Assembly (NCBI GenBank): GCA_027618995.1 | Contig: JAQCGO010000003.1 | Coordinates: 106,854-170,853, forward strand | Length of the DNA: 64,000 nucleotides | Origin: Pseudomonadota bacterium | GTDB taxonomy: Bacteria; Pseudomonadota; Gammaproteobacteria; Steroidobacterales; Woeseiaceae | Direction: 5' to 3' | Shown: piece after piece, positions 34,765 to 43,375 of the stretch | Position numbering within the stretch: position 1 is the stretch's first letter | How the letters are laid out: every line of letters begins with the position of its first letter | The notes under the pieces: model-generated | Seen by the model: only the letters and a program-made list of their open reading frames with translations | Databases searched by the model: none | Told to the model about the DNA's origin: nothing | Program-made: the position numbers and the translations under genes

Positions 34765-36699
34765 ATGAGTGAGAACCCGATTATCTGGCGGCCCGGTAAC
34801 GATCGTGTGCGGGCCTCTGCCATGTATCGCTTCATGCGACAACAGGGCTTCGATGACTATACGGATTTGTACCAGTGGTCCATCACCGACCTGGCTGGCT
34901 TCTGGCGTGCGGTCTGCCGGTTCTTCGAACTGCGACTTTCCGCGGGCAGTGATCAGGTCTTGGCCCGGCCCGACAACATCATGGATGCCGGCTGGTATGC
35001 CGGCAGCCAACTGAATTTTGCGCAACACCTGTTGCGCTGCCAGGGTGATCAGGCCGCGATTGTGTTTTGCGGCGAAGAAGGGGCGCGGCGTGAACTGAGC
35101 CGAGATGAGTTGCGCCGCGCGGTCGCTGCATGCGCGACCGGGCTTCGGCGCGCCGGCGTGGTGCAGGGTGACCGGGTCGCAGCCTTCTTGCCGAACTGTC
35201 CCGAGGCGATGGTTGCGATGCTCGCGGCGACGAGCATTGGCGCAGTATGGTCTTCGTGCTCACCCGATTTTGGTGTTAGTGGCGTCGTCGATCGATTCGG
35301 CCAGATCGAACCAAAGGTCTTTATTGCGACCAACGGATACCACTACAACGGCAAGCGCATTGATTGTCTGCCCGTCGTGCAGAATATCGTTGCAAGGATC
35401 GCCAGCATCAGGACAACGGTCATCGTTGAATTTCTTGACGACCATGCGGCACCCGAAGGCGACGACCTCGTAAGCTGGAACGAATTCCTCGTGCATGGAG
35501 ATGAGCTCACATTTACGCCAGTCGACTTCGCTCACCCGCTGTACATCATGTTTTCGTCAGGCACGACCGGCGTCCCCAAATGCATAGTGCATGGCCATGG
35601 CGGTACGCTGCTCAAACACGCGAGCGAATTGTTGCTACACACGGACATCAGAGCCGATGACCGCGTTTTCTATTTCACGACCTGTGGCTGGATGATGTGG
35701 AACTGGCTGGCCAGCGGGTTGCTTGGCGGTGCCACGCTCGTGCTGTTCGATGGCGCACCGTTCGCAGGCGCCGGGCGTGATTTGTGGTCAATGGTAGAGC
35801 GCGAAAAAATTACGATTTTCGGCACCAGTGCGAAGTACCTGTCTGCGCTCGAGAAATCCGGGCTACGGCCGCGCGAAGAATTTGATATTGCAAGCGTGCG
35901 CACGATTCTGTCGACCGGGTCGCCGCTGGCGCCGGAGAGTTTTGATTTCGTCTACGCAGCCATCAAAGAGGATGTGTTGCTTGGTTCGATCGCCGGTGGT
36001 ACCGATCTGCTGGGATGTTTCGCGGCCGCCAATCCGTTGTTGCCAGTGCGGCGTGGCGAGTTGCAGTGCCGTGGCCTGGGCATGGCGGTGGAGATTTTCG
36101 ACGAGAATGGCAACGCGCTCGTCGAAGAAAAAGGTGAATTGGTTTGCAGCAAGCCGTTCCCGTCTACGCCGGTATGCTTCTGGAATGATCCGGACGGTGC
36201 GCGTTATCGCGCTGCATACTTCGAGCGCTTCCCGGGAATCTGGGCCCATGGTGATTTTGCCGAACTGAAAAAATCCGGCGGCATGGTCATCCACGGCCGG
36301 TCGGATGCGGTCCTGAATCCGGGTGGAGTACGTATCGGTACTGCCGAAATATACCGCCAGGTCGAGAAGCTCGACGAGATCGTCGAAAGTATTGCTATTG
36401 GTCAGCAATGGCAGGACGACATCAGAGTCGTATTGTTCGTTGTGTTGCGATCGGGTATTGCACTGGATGATGAACTGCGTAACCGCATTCGCAAAGTTAT
36501 ACGCGAAGGAGCAACGCCGCGTCATGTACCGGGAAAAATCATTGCCGTCAGCGATATTCCGCGCACCAAGAGCGGCAAACTCGTCGAGCTTGCTGTGCGC
36601 TCGGTAGTGCATGGCGAGACCATTCGTAACACTGAAGCGTTGGCGAATCCGGAAGCCTTGGCGCATTTTCGGAATATTGCAGAACTGAGCGAGAACTAG
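34765..36699 (+). CDS. aacS: Acetoacetate--CoA ligase
   Basis: A 644-residue ANL-superfamily enzyme that activates acetoacetate with ATP and CoA. Motifs are 'YIMFSSGTTGVPKCIVHGHG' (P-loop), 'GGTDLLGCF' and 'GRSDAVLNPGGVRIGTAEIY', with the C-terminal Lys in 'SDIPRTKSGKLVELAVR'. The N-terminal ACAS-like cap ('WSITDLAGFWRAVCRFFEL') fits AacS. It sits in a tight run with a thioesterase and glycerol kinase. ATG 34765 is used rather than the ORF-track start 12 codons earlier. Confidence 0.95.
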   Translation: MSENPIIWRPGNDRVRASAMYRFMRQQGFDDYTDLYQWSITDLAGFWRAVCRFFELRLSAGSDQVLARPDNIMDAGWYAGSQLNFAQHLLRCQGDQAAIVFCGEEGARRELSRDELRRAVAACATGLRRAGVVQGDRVAAFLPNCPEAMVAMLAATSIGAVWSSCSPDFGVSGVVDRFGQIEPKVFIATNGYHYNGKRIDCLPVVQNIVARIASIRTTVIVEFLDDHAAPEGDDLVSWNEFLVHGDELTFTPVDFAHPLYIMFSSGTTGVPKCIVHGHGGTLLKHASELLLHTDIRADDRVFYFTTCGWMMWNWLASGLLGGATLVLFDGAPFAGAGRDLWSMVEREKITIFGTSAKYLSALEKSGLRPREEFDIASVRTILSTGSPLAPESFDFVYAAIKEDVLLGSIAGGTDLLGCFAAANPLLPVRRGELQCRGLGMAVEIFDENGNALVEEKGELVCSKPFPSTPVCFWNDPDGARYRAAYFERFPGIWAHGDFAELKKSGGMVIHGRSDAVLNPGGVRIGTAEIYRQVEKLDEIVESIAIGQQWQDDIRVVLFVVLRSGIALDDELRNRIRKVIREGATPRHVPGKIIAVSDIPRTKSGKLVELAVRSVVHGETIRNTEALANPEALAHFRNIAELSEN

Positions 36700-36702
36700 C
36701 GC

Positions 36703-37218
36703 ATGCTGGCCGATGCGGAAATGTTGGGAGTCGAAATCAGTCGCGGCAAAGTGCTGCCGGCGTGGATCGATATTAATGGCCATATGAATGTTGCCTACTA
36801 TGTCCTCGCATTTGATCTCGCCGTTGACACCTTGTGGTTCGATTTCGGCCTCAGCAACGAACACATCCGGGCGAACAACAGTTCGACCTTTGCGGTCGAG
36901 TCGCATGTCATTTATCGGCGGGAGTTGTTGCTGGACGATTCGTTTGTCGTGACATCGCAGATCCTCGCGTTTGATCAGAAACGCATTCACCAGTTTCAAC
37001 GCATGTATCACGCCACCGAGGGTTACCTGGCGGCGTCGGCGGAATGGTTGAATCTGCACGTGGACATGACAACACGCCATGTGTCGCCGTGGCCTGGCGA
37101 AATTCTGCAGGCCATCGAACGCGTCTCAGTTGCGCAAGGTTCGTGGCCATACCCTGAAGACGCCGGCCGCACGATGCGTATAGTGAAGCCGTTGTTCAGC
37201 GCGGCGGGCTCAGACTGA
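36703..37218 (+). CDS. Acyl-CoA thioesterase (4HBT/hot-dog fold)
   Basis: A 171-residue single hot-dog protein. 'WIDINGHMNVAYYVLAFDLA' carries the family's Asp/His-containing helix start, and 'VESHVIYRRELLLDDSFVVT' follows. It likely hydrolyses a short-chain or beta-keto acyl-CoA and may balance the acetoacetyl-CoA pool formed by the preceding ligase. Its TGA overlaps the glpK ATG by one base. Confidence 0.85.
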   Translation: MLADAEMLGVEISRGKVLPAWIDINGHMNVAYYVLAFDLAVDTLWFDFGLSNEHIRANNSSTFAVESHVIYRRELLLDDSFVVTSQILAFDQKRIHQFQRMYHATEGYLAASAEWLNLHVDMTTRHVSPWPGEILQAIERVSVAQGSWPYPEDAGRTMRIVKPLFSAAGSD

Positions 37219-38705
37219 TGCGAGGCCGGTTCCTGCTTGCAATCGATGCGGGTACCAGCAGTACGCGCACGGTTATTTACGACCACCAGGCTCGCGTCGT
37301 ATCGAGCGCGCAACAGGAGTTCGCGCAGCACTATCCGCAGCCGGGCTGGGTCGAGCATGATCCCGAAGAAATCTGGACGGCCGTACAGGCAGTAACGGCG
37401 GAGGCGATGCAGTCGGCGGCGGCCGCCGCGAGCGACATTACGGGCATCGGCATCACTAACCAGCGCGAGACAACGGTGCTTTGGGAACGGGCCTCGGGGC
37501 GCTGCATTTACAATGCAATTGTCTGGCAGGACCGCAGGACTGCCAGTGCCTGCGACGCCATGAAGGCGGACGGCGCGGAGGCAATGATTACAGCCAGGAC
37601 CGGGCTGCGTTTGGACCCGTATTTTTCAGCCAGCAAGATTTCCTGGTTGCTGGACAACGTACCCGGTGCACGCGAGCGCGCGGCCGCGGGCGAGCTTGCG
37701 TTTGGCACGATCGACAGCTTCATACTCTGGCGCCTGAGCAAGGGTCGCGTGCATGCGACGGATGCGAGCAACGCGTCACGCACGATGTTATTCAATATCC
37801 ATACGCAGGAGTGGGACGAAGAACTGCTCGCGTTGTTTGCTGTGCCGAGAAATCTGCTGCCCGAGGTGCACGATTGCGCACACAGATTCGGTGATGCTGA
37901 CTGTGCTGCGCTCGGCGGTACCGTCCCGGTGCTCGGCATTGCCGGTGATCAGCAGGCCGCGCTGATCGGGCAGGCCGGATTTTGGCGGGGCATGACCAAG
38001 AGCACCTACGGCACGGGATGTTTCGTCCTGGCGAATTCGGCCGGCGAAGCCCTGCAATCGAATAATCAGTTGCTGACGACCGTTGCATCACGACTGGACG
38101 GCAAGGTTTGTTACGGTCTGGAGGGCAGTGTTTTCGTCGCCGGTTCAGCCCTGCAGTGGCTGCGCGACGAACTTGGCCTGATCAGGTCGGCGGCCGAGTC
38201 GGAAGCAATTGCGCGCAAAACCGGCGTTGTCAGCGATGTCTGCGTGGTGCCCGCATTCACCGGGCTCGGCGCTCCGTACTGGGATCCGTATGCGCGCGGT
38301 GCGATATTGGGTCTGACACGAGGTTCGGGCCGCGAGCAGATTGTTACGGCGACCTTGCAGGCAATTGCATTGCAGACTTCAGATCTAATCGAAGCGATGA
38401 CGGATGACGGTTTTGCCCCTGAAGTGATTCGGGTCGATGGCGGCATGGTGCAAAATAACTGGTTCCTGCAATTTCTAGCCGATATTCTCAAGCTGCCCGT
38501 CGAGCGCCCGGCGAATGTCGAGTCGACGGCGCTGGGCGCAGCCTGCCTGGCTGGATTGTGTGCAGGGGTATATGGATCAACGGACGTGATTGCGTCAATG
38601 TGGCAAAGTGAGAGGGTGTTCACGCCGGCAATGGGTGATGATCAGCGTGGCGCGTTGCTGGCCGCCTGGAAGACAGCGGTGCAGCGGGTGAGAAGCAGTG
38701 CTTAA
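37218..38705 (+). CDS. glpK: Glycerol kinase
   Basis: A 495-residue FGGY-family kinase that makes glycerol-3-phosphate. Signatures are 'LLAIDAGTSSTRTVIYDHQA', 'TNQRETTVLWERASGR', 'GTIDSFILWRLSKGRVHATD', 'KSTYGTGCFVLANSAG' and 'LRVDGGMVQNNWFLQFLAD'-like 'VIRVDGGMVQNNWFLQFLA'. Full length. Its last 8 nt overlap the start of the Ser/Thr kinase gene, which physically ties a metabolic run to the signalling cluster. GlpD is 21 kb away on the same strand. Confidence 0.97.
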   Translation: MRGRFLLAIDAGTSSTRTVIYDHQARVVSSAQQEFAQHYPQPGWVEHDPEEIWTAVQAVTAEAMQSAAAAASDITGIGITNQRETTVLWERASGRCIYNAIVWQDRRTASACDAMKADGAEAMITARTGLRLDPYFSASKISWLLDNVPGARERAAAGELAFGTIDSFILWRLSKGRVHATDASNASRTMLFNIHTQEWDEELLALFAVPRNLLPEVHDCAHRFGDADCAALGGTVPVLGIAGDQQAALIGQAGFWRGMTKSTYGTGCFVLANSAGEALQSNNQLLTTVASRLDGKVCYGLEGSVFVAGSALQWLRDELGLIRSAAESEAIARKTGVVSDVCVVPAFTGLGAPYWDPYARGAILGLTRGSGREQIVTATLQAIALQTSDLIEAMTDDGFAPEVIRVDGGMVQNNWFLQFLADILKLPVERPANVESTALGAACLAGLCAGVYGSTDVIASMWQSERVFTPAMGDDQRGALLAAWKTAVQRVRSSA

Positions 38706-39984
38706 AGCGCGGCAGAAAATTGGCAAGTACAGGATACTCGGGCGTATCGCATCCAGTTCGCTGGCGGATGTCTATCGCGCCTTCGACACTATCCAGAACA
38801 CGCGCGTAGCACTGAAGATTCCCAAGCGCGCACATAACATCGGCGAGAACGAGTTTCTGCACGAGGTGCAGGTCGCGACCCGGTTGCAGCACCCGAATAT
38901 CCTGTCCGTGATGAATGCGAGCTATGTCGAGGACCGCTTTGTCATCGCCATGGAGCTGGGAACCGAATCGCTGGCAGGTCGGATCGAACGCAGGCTGTCG
39001 ACGGCGCTGGCCATGGACCTGGCAGGTCAGGCGATCGCTGCACTGGCGTATGCACACGCGCACAAATTCATTCATTGCGACATCAAGCCCGAGAACTACA
39101 TCGTATTCCCGGGCAATCAACTCAAGCTGACGGATTTTGGATTTGCGAAACTCAGCTTGCGTACTTTGAAGGCGTCCGGATCCGGAACGGTTGAATACAT
39201 TGCGCCCGAACAGGCGATGGGTCGACCGAAATTTCAGTCCGATGTATTTTCTCTCGGTCTCGTCCTGTACCGCATGTTTTCGGGTCGCCTGCCGGAATGG
39301 CCATTCACCTGGCCGCTCGCAGGCCATGATCGACTTAGCGCGCGCGTACCGCCCGGCATGGTTGCGATGTTGCAAAAGGCGATTCAGCTCGACCCGAACA
39401 AGCGATATTCCAGTGCGGTTCAAATGCAGACGGATTTCAAGCGCTTGCAAAAACCGGCGCGCAAGGCAAAACGAGCCAAGGTGAAAAAAGCGGTGGGTAG
39501 CAGCGATTCCTGGCGAGGTCTGAAATGGCGCGAGTTCCAGCGACAGTTTCGCAGCAAGTTTGATACCCGGCATCAGTGTCGCAAGTGTTCGGGGCCGGTT
39601 GCCGAGTCGATGCTCGCCTGTCCGTGGTGCCACACCGACAATCCGACCCGCGGGTCGGACTCGCCGATGTCATCGAGTTGCCCGCGTTGCGAGCGTGGCG
39701 TGAAAAACGATTGGGACTATTGTGCGTGGTGCTATGAGCCCGGCTTTGAAGAAGAGACGACGCGCGTTTATTCGGACAAGCGCTATACGTCGCGTTGCAG
39801 TAATGCCCGATGCAAGGGACTGCTTATGCCGTTCATGCGTTACTGTCCATGGTGCCATAGCAAGGTGCGCAAGCCGTGGAAGATAGCCGGGCACAAAGAC
39901 AACTGCACATCGTGTCACTGGAGCATCGCGAAAGAATTCTGGAACTATTGTGCCTGGTGCAAGAAGGCGATCCGGCGTGCCTGA
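38698..39984 (+). CDS. Serine/threonine protein kinase with four C-terminal zinc ribbons
   Basis: A 428-residue Hanks-type kinase. The glycine loop is degenerate ('GRIASSSLADVYRAFD'), K40 is in 'VALKIPK', the catalytic loop is 'HCDIKPEN' (non-RD, Cys for Arg), DFG is 'DFGFAK' and 'YIAPEQ' follows. After a basic linker ('KPARKAKRAKVKK') the tail has four CxxC...CxWC pairs, from 'CRKCSGP...CPWCH' to 'CTSCHWSI...CAWCK', predicted as zinc ribbons. The GTG start overlaps glpK and the stop overlaps the PP2C gene. Kinase plus PP2C recalls YegI-YegK of the TerY-P triad; that link is inference. Confidence 0.88.
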   Translation: MLKARQKIGKYRILGRIASSSLADVYRAFDTIQNTRVALKIPKRAHNIGENEFLHEVQVATRLQHPNILSVMNASYVEDRFVIAMELGTESLAGRIERRLSTALAMDLAGQAIAALAYAHAHKFIHCDIKPENYIVFPGNQLKLTDFGFAKLSLRTLKASGSGTVEYIAPEQAMGRPKFQSDVFSLGLVLYRMFSGRLPEWPFTWPLAGHDRLSARVPPGMVAMLQKAIQLDPNKRYSSAVQMQTDFKRLQKPARKAKRAKVKKAVGSSDSWRGLKWREFQRQFRSKFDTRHQCRKCSGPVAESMLACPWCHTDNPTRGSDSPMSSSCPRCERGVKNDWDYCAWCYEPGFEEETTRVYSDKRYTSRCSNARCKGLLMPFMRYCPWCHSKVRKPWKIAGHKDNCTSCHWSIAKEFWNYCAWCKKAIRRA

Positions 39985-40804
39985 AGCGCAAATCATCGAT
40001 CCGTTGCTGCTGGACGGGGCGACTGCGCCGGATCGGCATCACGTGCTCGTTGGCGGCGGTGAATTGCTCGCCTATTGCGCGCCAACGCCCGATGCAGATA
40101 CGGAAAACCAGGACGCGGCTGCAGTGATTCCGTACGGCCCGCAGGCCGCGGTCTTCGTTGTTGCAGATGGTGCGGGTGGACTACCGGCAGGGCGACTCGC
40201 CTCGCAAACGGCGGTCAGGGCGCTGATCGCCGAGCTCGAATCGGCCAGCGAAAAGACCATCATATTGCGCACGTCTATTCTTGATGGCATAGAGGCCGCC
40301 AATGCGGCGGTTCTGGGTCTCGGCAACGGTTCGGCGACGACGTTTACCGTGATCACGATTGAAGGATTGACGGCCCGTGCCTACCAAGTCGGCGATTCCG
40401 AGGCGATCATCGTTGGCCAGCGCGGCATTATTCGTCTGCAAACTCTCTCGCATTCGCCAACCGGGCACGCCGTAGAGGCCGGGTTCCTGGATCAGCGTGA
40501 AGCTCTTCACCACCACGATCGCCACCTGGTATCGAATTTCCTGGGCAGTGCGAACATGCGCATTGATATGGGAGCCGAAATCGGACTGCGACCGCGCGAC
40601 ACGGTGATCCTCGCCAGCGACGGCTTACTGGACAACGTGCATACCGCCGAGATCATTGAGCGTGCCCGCAAAGGCCCGCTACTCAAGGCCGCGGACGCCA
40701 TTATCGCTCTTGCACGCCGGCGCATGAACGGCACTGCCGTGGAGCAGCCGAGCAAACCTGACGACCTGTCGTTGATCCTGTTTCGCAAGCCCGGCCGACC
40801 CTGA
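39977..40804 (+). CDS. PP2C-family serine/threonine phosphatase
   Basis: A 275-residue metal-dependent phosphatase. Motifs in order are 'DTENQDAAAV', 'VVADGAGGLPAGRLASQ', 'RAYQVGDSEAII', 'VILASDGLLDNVH' and 'KPDDLSLILF', giving the Asp ligands of the two-metal centre. GTG 39977 is chosen as the overlapping start inside the kinase's last codons. It should reverse phosphorylation by the adjacent kinase or by the second kinase at 43376. A gap of 189 nt follows before the next gene. Confidence 0.92.
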   Translation: MPEAQIIDPLLLDGATAPDRHHVLVGGGELLAYCAPTPDADTENQDAAAVIPYGPQAAVFVVADGAGGLPAGRLASQTAVRALIAELESASEKTIILRTSILDGIEAANAAVLGLGNGSATTFTVITIEGLTARAYQVGDSEAIIVGQRGIIRLQTLSHSPTGHAVEAGFLDQREALHHHDRHLVSNFLGSANMRIDMGAEIGLRPRDTVILASDGLLDNVHTAEIIERARKGPLLKAADAIIALARRRMNGTAVEQPSKPDDLSLILFRKPGRP

Positions 40805-40993
40805 ATTCAAGATTGCAAAATTATGTCAACGTGGCGCGTAGAATCCGTTTTCTGCAGCATTCGGGGGGTGTTGATCGCATGCCGTGCGCGTATTATTGTC
40901 CCCGATGGAACTCAGACACGCATTTTTAGCTCAAACCCATATATTGCGGCGGTTCCGTGACGCCACTACATATCGGTTCAAGAGGGCAGGACG
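40805..40993 (+). promoter_or_regulatory. Spacer likely carrying a promoter for the downstream cluster
   Basis: This 189-nt gap is the only sizeable break in the signalling cluster, so a promoter for the lipoprotein-to-vWA genes is expected here. A TTGCAA (40813) and TAGAAT (40839) are seen, but their 20-nt spacing is too long for a standard sigma70 site. SD-like AGGACG lies before the ATG. Confidence 0.3.
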
Positions 40994-42118
40994 ATGAAGC
41001 ACAGCCAAAACATTACGTCGGTACTCCGCTGGATCAAGCCGCTCTTGCTGGCTGCAGTGGCCACGCTGCTAATCGGTGCCTGCAAGTCTGAGACCAGCTC
41101 GAGCGGTGGCGCACCACCTCCGCCGGGTGGTATGCCAGGTGGCGGCATGCCGCCCCCGCCGCCTGGCGGCGGTTCTTCCGGTGGTGGCACGCCCCCGCCG
41201 TCTGGCGGCGGTTCTTCCGGTGGTGGCACGCCCCCGCCATCTGGCGGCGGTATGCCCGGGGGCGGTATGCCCATGCCCGATGGTGGCTCGTCCGGGGGCG
41301 ATGGCACTACAGGTAGTTCGGATGGCGGTGATCAAGGTTCGGGCGGCGTCGGCGCATTCCCCCCGGATGAGGGCGTTCCGCCTCCGCCCAGTGAGAGTGG
41401 CGCTGGCGGCGCTGGCGGCGAAACGAGCGACGGCGAAAGCGCCGATGGTGCCGAGGGCGACAGCTCCGGTGAGGCCGGTGGTGAGGCCGGTGCCGAATGC
41501 AGTGACACCGGGGCATTGCCCGGCGGCATCGGCGGTATGGGTGAGGCCGGGGAGTGCATAGGCGGCGGATCATCCTCAGCGGATAATGAAAACGCTGCCA
41601 GCGAGGGCAATGCCGGTTCAGCCGGTGGCGGCGCTTCAGGCGAAGCCGGTGCAGCAAACGGCGGCATGGCAGGCACCGGTGGTGCCGGCAGCGCTGGAGA
41701 GTTTCCGGAAGAAAGTGCCGAGGAACGTGCTGAGCGTCTCGGCAAGGAGCTCGAGGAATCCATCGGCGGATTCGACGAGGTCCTGATGGAAGAGCAACAG
41801 GAAATGGCTGCAGTGGGTCGCAACACAGAGGGCTTTGGCGAAGGTGCGGGCGACGGTAGCGGCGGAGGCATCAGTCTTGGTGAGCAGGCAGCCGGGTCCG
41901 GCGGCGGTATTACGATCGCCAATACCGGCCGAGCGCGAACCTCACCCACCGCGGGCATGAGTGACGAAGAAATCAGCAGTCGAACCCCGGACGATGTCGC
42001 CACCATGGTCGACGACGACATCATTGCGAGACAGTTGCGTGAATCCGCGCTGGCAGAAGAAGATCCTGCGCTTCGTGAACGTCTATGGGAGGAGTATCGC
42101 AAGTACAAGGGGATGTAG
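40994..42118 (+). CDS. Gly/Pro/Ser-rich low-complexity lipoprotein
   Basis: A 374-residue lipoprotein; the signal ends in the lipobox 'LLIGAC'. The first third of the mature chain is Gly/Pro/Ser-rich with 'GGMPGGGMPPPPPGGG' and two exact copies of GGGSSGGGTPPPS. The middle is Gly/Ala/Ser/Glu-rich ('GEAGGEAGAECSDTG'). The last 100 residues look folded and helical ('ARQLRESALAEEDPALRERL'). No domain recognised. Likely an extended envelope linker or anchor for the machine encoded downstream. Confidence 0.75.
   Translation: MKHSQNITSVLRWIKPLLLAAVATLLIGACKSETSSSGGAPPPPGGMPGGGMPPPPPGGGSSGGGTPPPSGGGSSGGGTPPPSGGGMPGGGMPMPDGGSSGGDGTTGSSDGGDQGSGGVGAFPPDEGVPPPPSESGAGGAGGETSDGESADGAEGDSSGEAGGEAGAECSDTGALPGGIGGMGEAGECIGGGSSSADNENAASEGNAGSAGGGASGEAGAANGGMAGTGGAGSAGEFPEESAEERAERLGKELEESIGGFDEVLMEEQQEMAAVGRNTEGFGEGAGDGSGGGISLGEQAAGSGGGITIANTGRARTSPTAGMSDEEISSRTPDDVATMVDDDIIARQLRESALAEEDPALRERLWEEYRKYKGM
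41165..41242 (+). repeat. Two-copy 39-bp tandem repeat in the Gly/Pro-rich lipoprotein gene
   Basis: Two adjacent 39-bp units (41165-41203 and 41204-41242) differ by one base and encode GGGSSGGGTPPPS twice. Related but degenerate units flank them. Such repeats can change copy number by slippage, which would vary the linker length. Confidence 0.85.
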
Positions 42119-42127
42119 GGAGTTACT

Positions 42128-43366
42128 TTGCAAAGTATCAATCGAACGGCGCTTACGTTTGCGGCATGTTTCCTGTTGCCTGGTTGCGCCGTCAATGAAG
42201 TTATAACAGCAGAAGAAACAGAGCTGGTCGTCGCGGAAGCTGCGCCGGCCGAGGAGCTGTTGCTGGATATTGGCATTATTCCGTTTGCCGAGGGTATCGC
42301 GAAAGACAACGACCCGGCGGACAGCGGCGTGTATGAAGAAATTCGCTCGGCCGAGTCGCGCTATCTCGCGTATCACCTGAAGACCACCCTGCAGGGGTCA
42401 GGTCATTGGGGTGCCGTACGGGTCGTTCCTTCGAGCAGTGCGTTTACCGATGTGATCATCAACGGCCGGATCGAAGAGTCGGACGGAGAGTTTATTACGC
42501 TTGATGTCAGCGTCAGCGATGCGCGTGGGCAGGCCTGGTACCGCAAATCCTACGCGACTCAAACCGGTGTTTCGTCCTATTCGATCAATCGGGATCGACG
42601 CATGGATCCGTATCAAAAAGTGTTTAACGATATTGCGAACGACCTGCGTGCTTACGTCGCGCAATTGCCGCCGCAATCGGTTACGGCCATACAGCAGGTG
42701 TCGGAGTTACAGTTTTTTGCCGACATGTCGCCACAGGCTTACGGCGAGCACCTGGCAACAGACGAGACCGGCATCGTCAAGGCCGTACGTCTGCCAGCGG
42801 AGAATGATCCTGCCGTGGATCGCCTGCGGCAAATTCGCGAACGTGACCGACTTGTCGTTGACACACTCAACGAACACTACGCGAATTTCTACTATGGAAT
42901 TGCGATCCCGTACAGCGCCTGGCGCAAGACCTCACGTGAGGAGTCGATCAACTATCGGCAAGTCAAGCGTTCAGCTGCATTGCAAACGCTGATGGGGGCC
43001 GTCATTCTCGCCGGGTCATTGGCAGTGGATACTGATTCCGGTGGCCGGAGCTCGCAGCAGGTCAACAGAGACTTGCAGGCAATCGGCATTCAACAGGGAT
43101 TCGAAGCGATGATGGGTGGGTTCACACGCCGCTCGGAAGCGAGCATGCATCTCGAGTCTATTGCCGAGCTGTCGGAATCATTCGGTGCCGAGGCGGCGCC
43201 AATGGCCGTGACCGTGGAAGGCCAGTCGCGGCGGCTTACCGGCACCGCGGCCGCACAGTACGAAAGCTGGCGCCGGATTCTGAAAGAAATCTACGAATCA
43301 GAGACCGGGTTTGTTGAGGTCGCCGAAGATAGTGCTCCGGAGCGTATCCCCGAACCCACGGGATAA
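42128..43366 (+). CDS. Hypothetical lipoprotein, paralogue of the 1372 gene
   Basis: A 412-residue lipoprotein with lipobox 'LLPGC' and a TTG start 9 nt after the previous stop. It aligns by eye with the 334-residue protein at 1372: 'GAVRVVPSSSAFTDVIINGR' against 'GAVRVIPESDPAAELLVSGT', and both end in a 'WRRI' motif. Relative to the paralogue it has a glycine/alanine-rich hydrophobic insertion ('LQTLMGAVILAGSLAVDTDS'). The N-terminal part resembles an anticodon/TolB-like 'IIPFAEG' beta unit, but no named domain is certain. Probably an envelope component of the cluster. Confidence 0.78.
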   Translation: MQSINRTALTFAACFLLPGCAVNEVITAEETELVVAEAAPAEELLLDIGIIPFAEGIAKDNDPADSGVYEEIRSAESRYLAYHLKTTLQGSGHWGAVRVVPSSSAFTDVIINGRIEESDGEFITLDVSVSDARGQAWYRKSYATQTGVSSYSINRDRRMDPYQKVFNDIANDLRAYVAQLPPQSVTAIQQVSELQFFADMSPQAYGEHLATDETGIVKAVRLPAENDPAVDRLRQIRERDRLVVDTLNEHYANFYYGIAIPYSAWRKTSREESINYRQVKRSAALQTLMGAVILAGSLAVDTDSGGRSSQQVNRDLQAIGIQQGFEAMMGGFTRRSEASMHLESIAELSESFGAEAAPMAVTVEGQSRRLTGTAAAQYESWRRILKEIYESETGFVEVAEDSAPERIPEPTG

Positions 43367-43375
43367 GCGATCGGA

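Noticed and set aside
35863-37080. 405-residue minus-strand ORF
   Set aside because: Antisense to the acetoacetyl-CoA synthetase and thioesterase genes.
40813-40844. Sigma70 promoter TTGCAA / TAGAAT before the cluster
   Set aside because: The 20-nt spacing is outside the usual 16-19, so it is only mentioned as a weak candidate.
41332-42309. 325-residue Pro/Ser/Ala-rich minus-strand ORF
   Set aside because: It is the complement of the Gly/Ala-rich lipoprotein gene; low-complexity DNA opens several frames.
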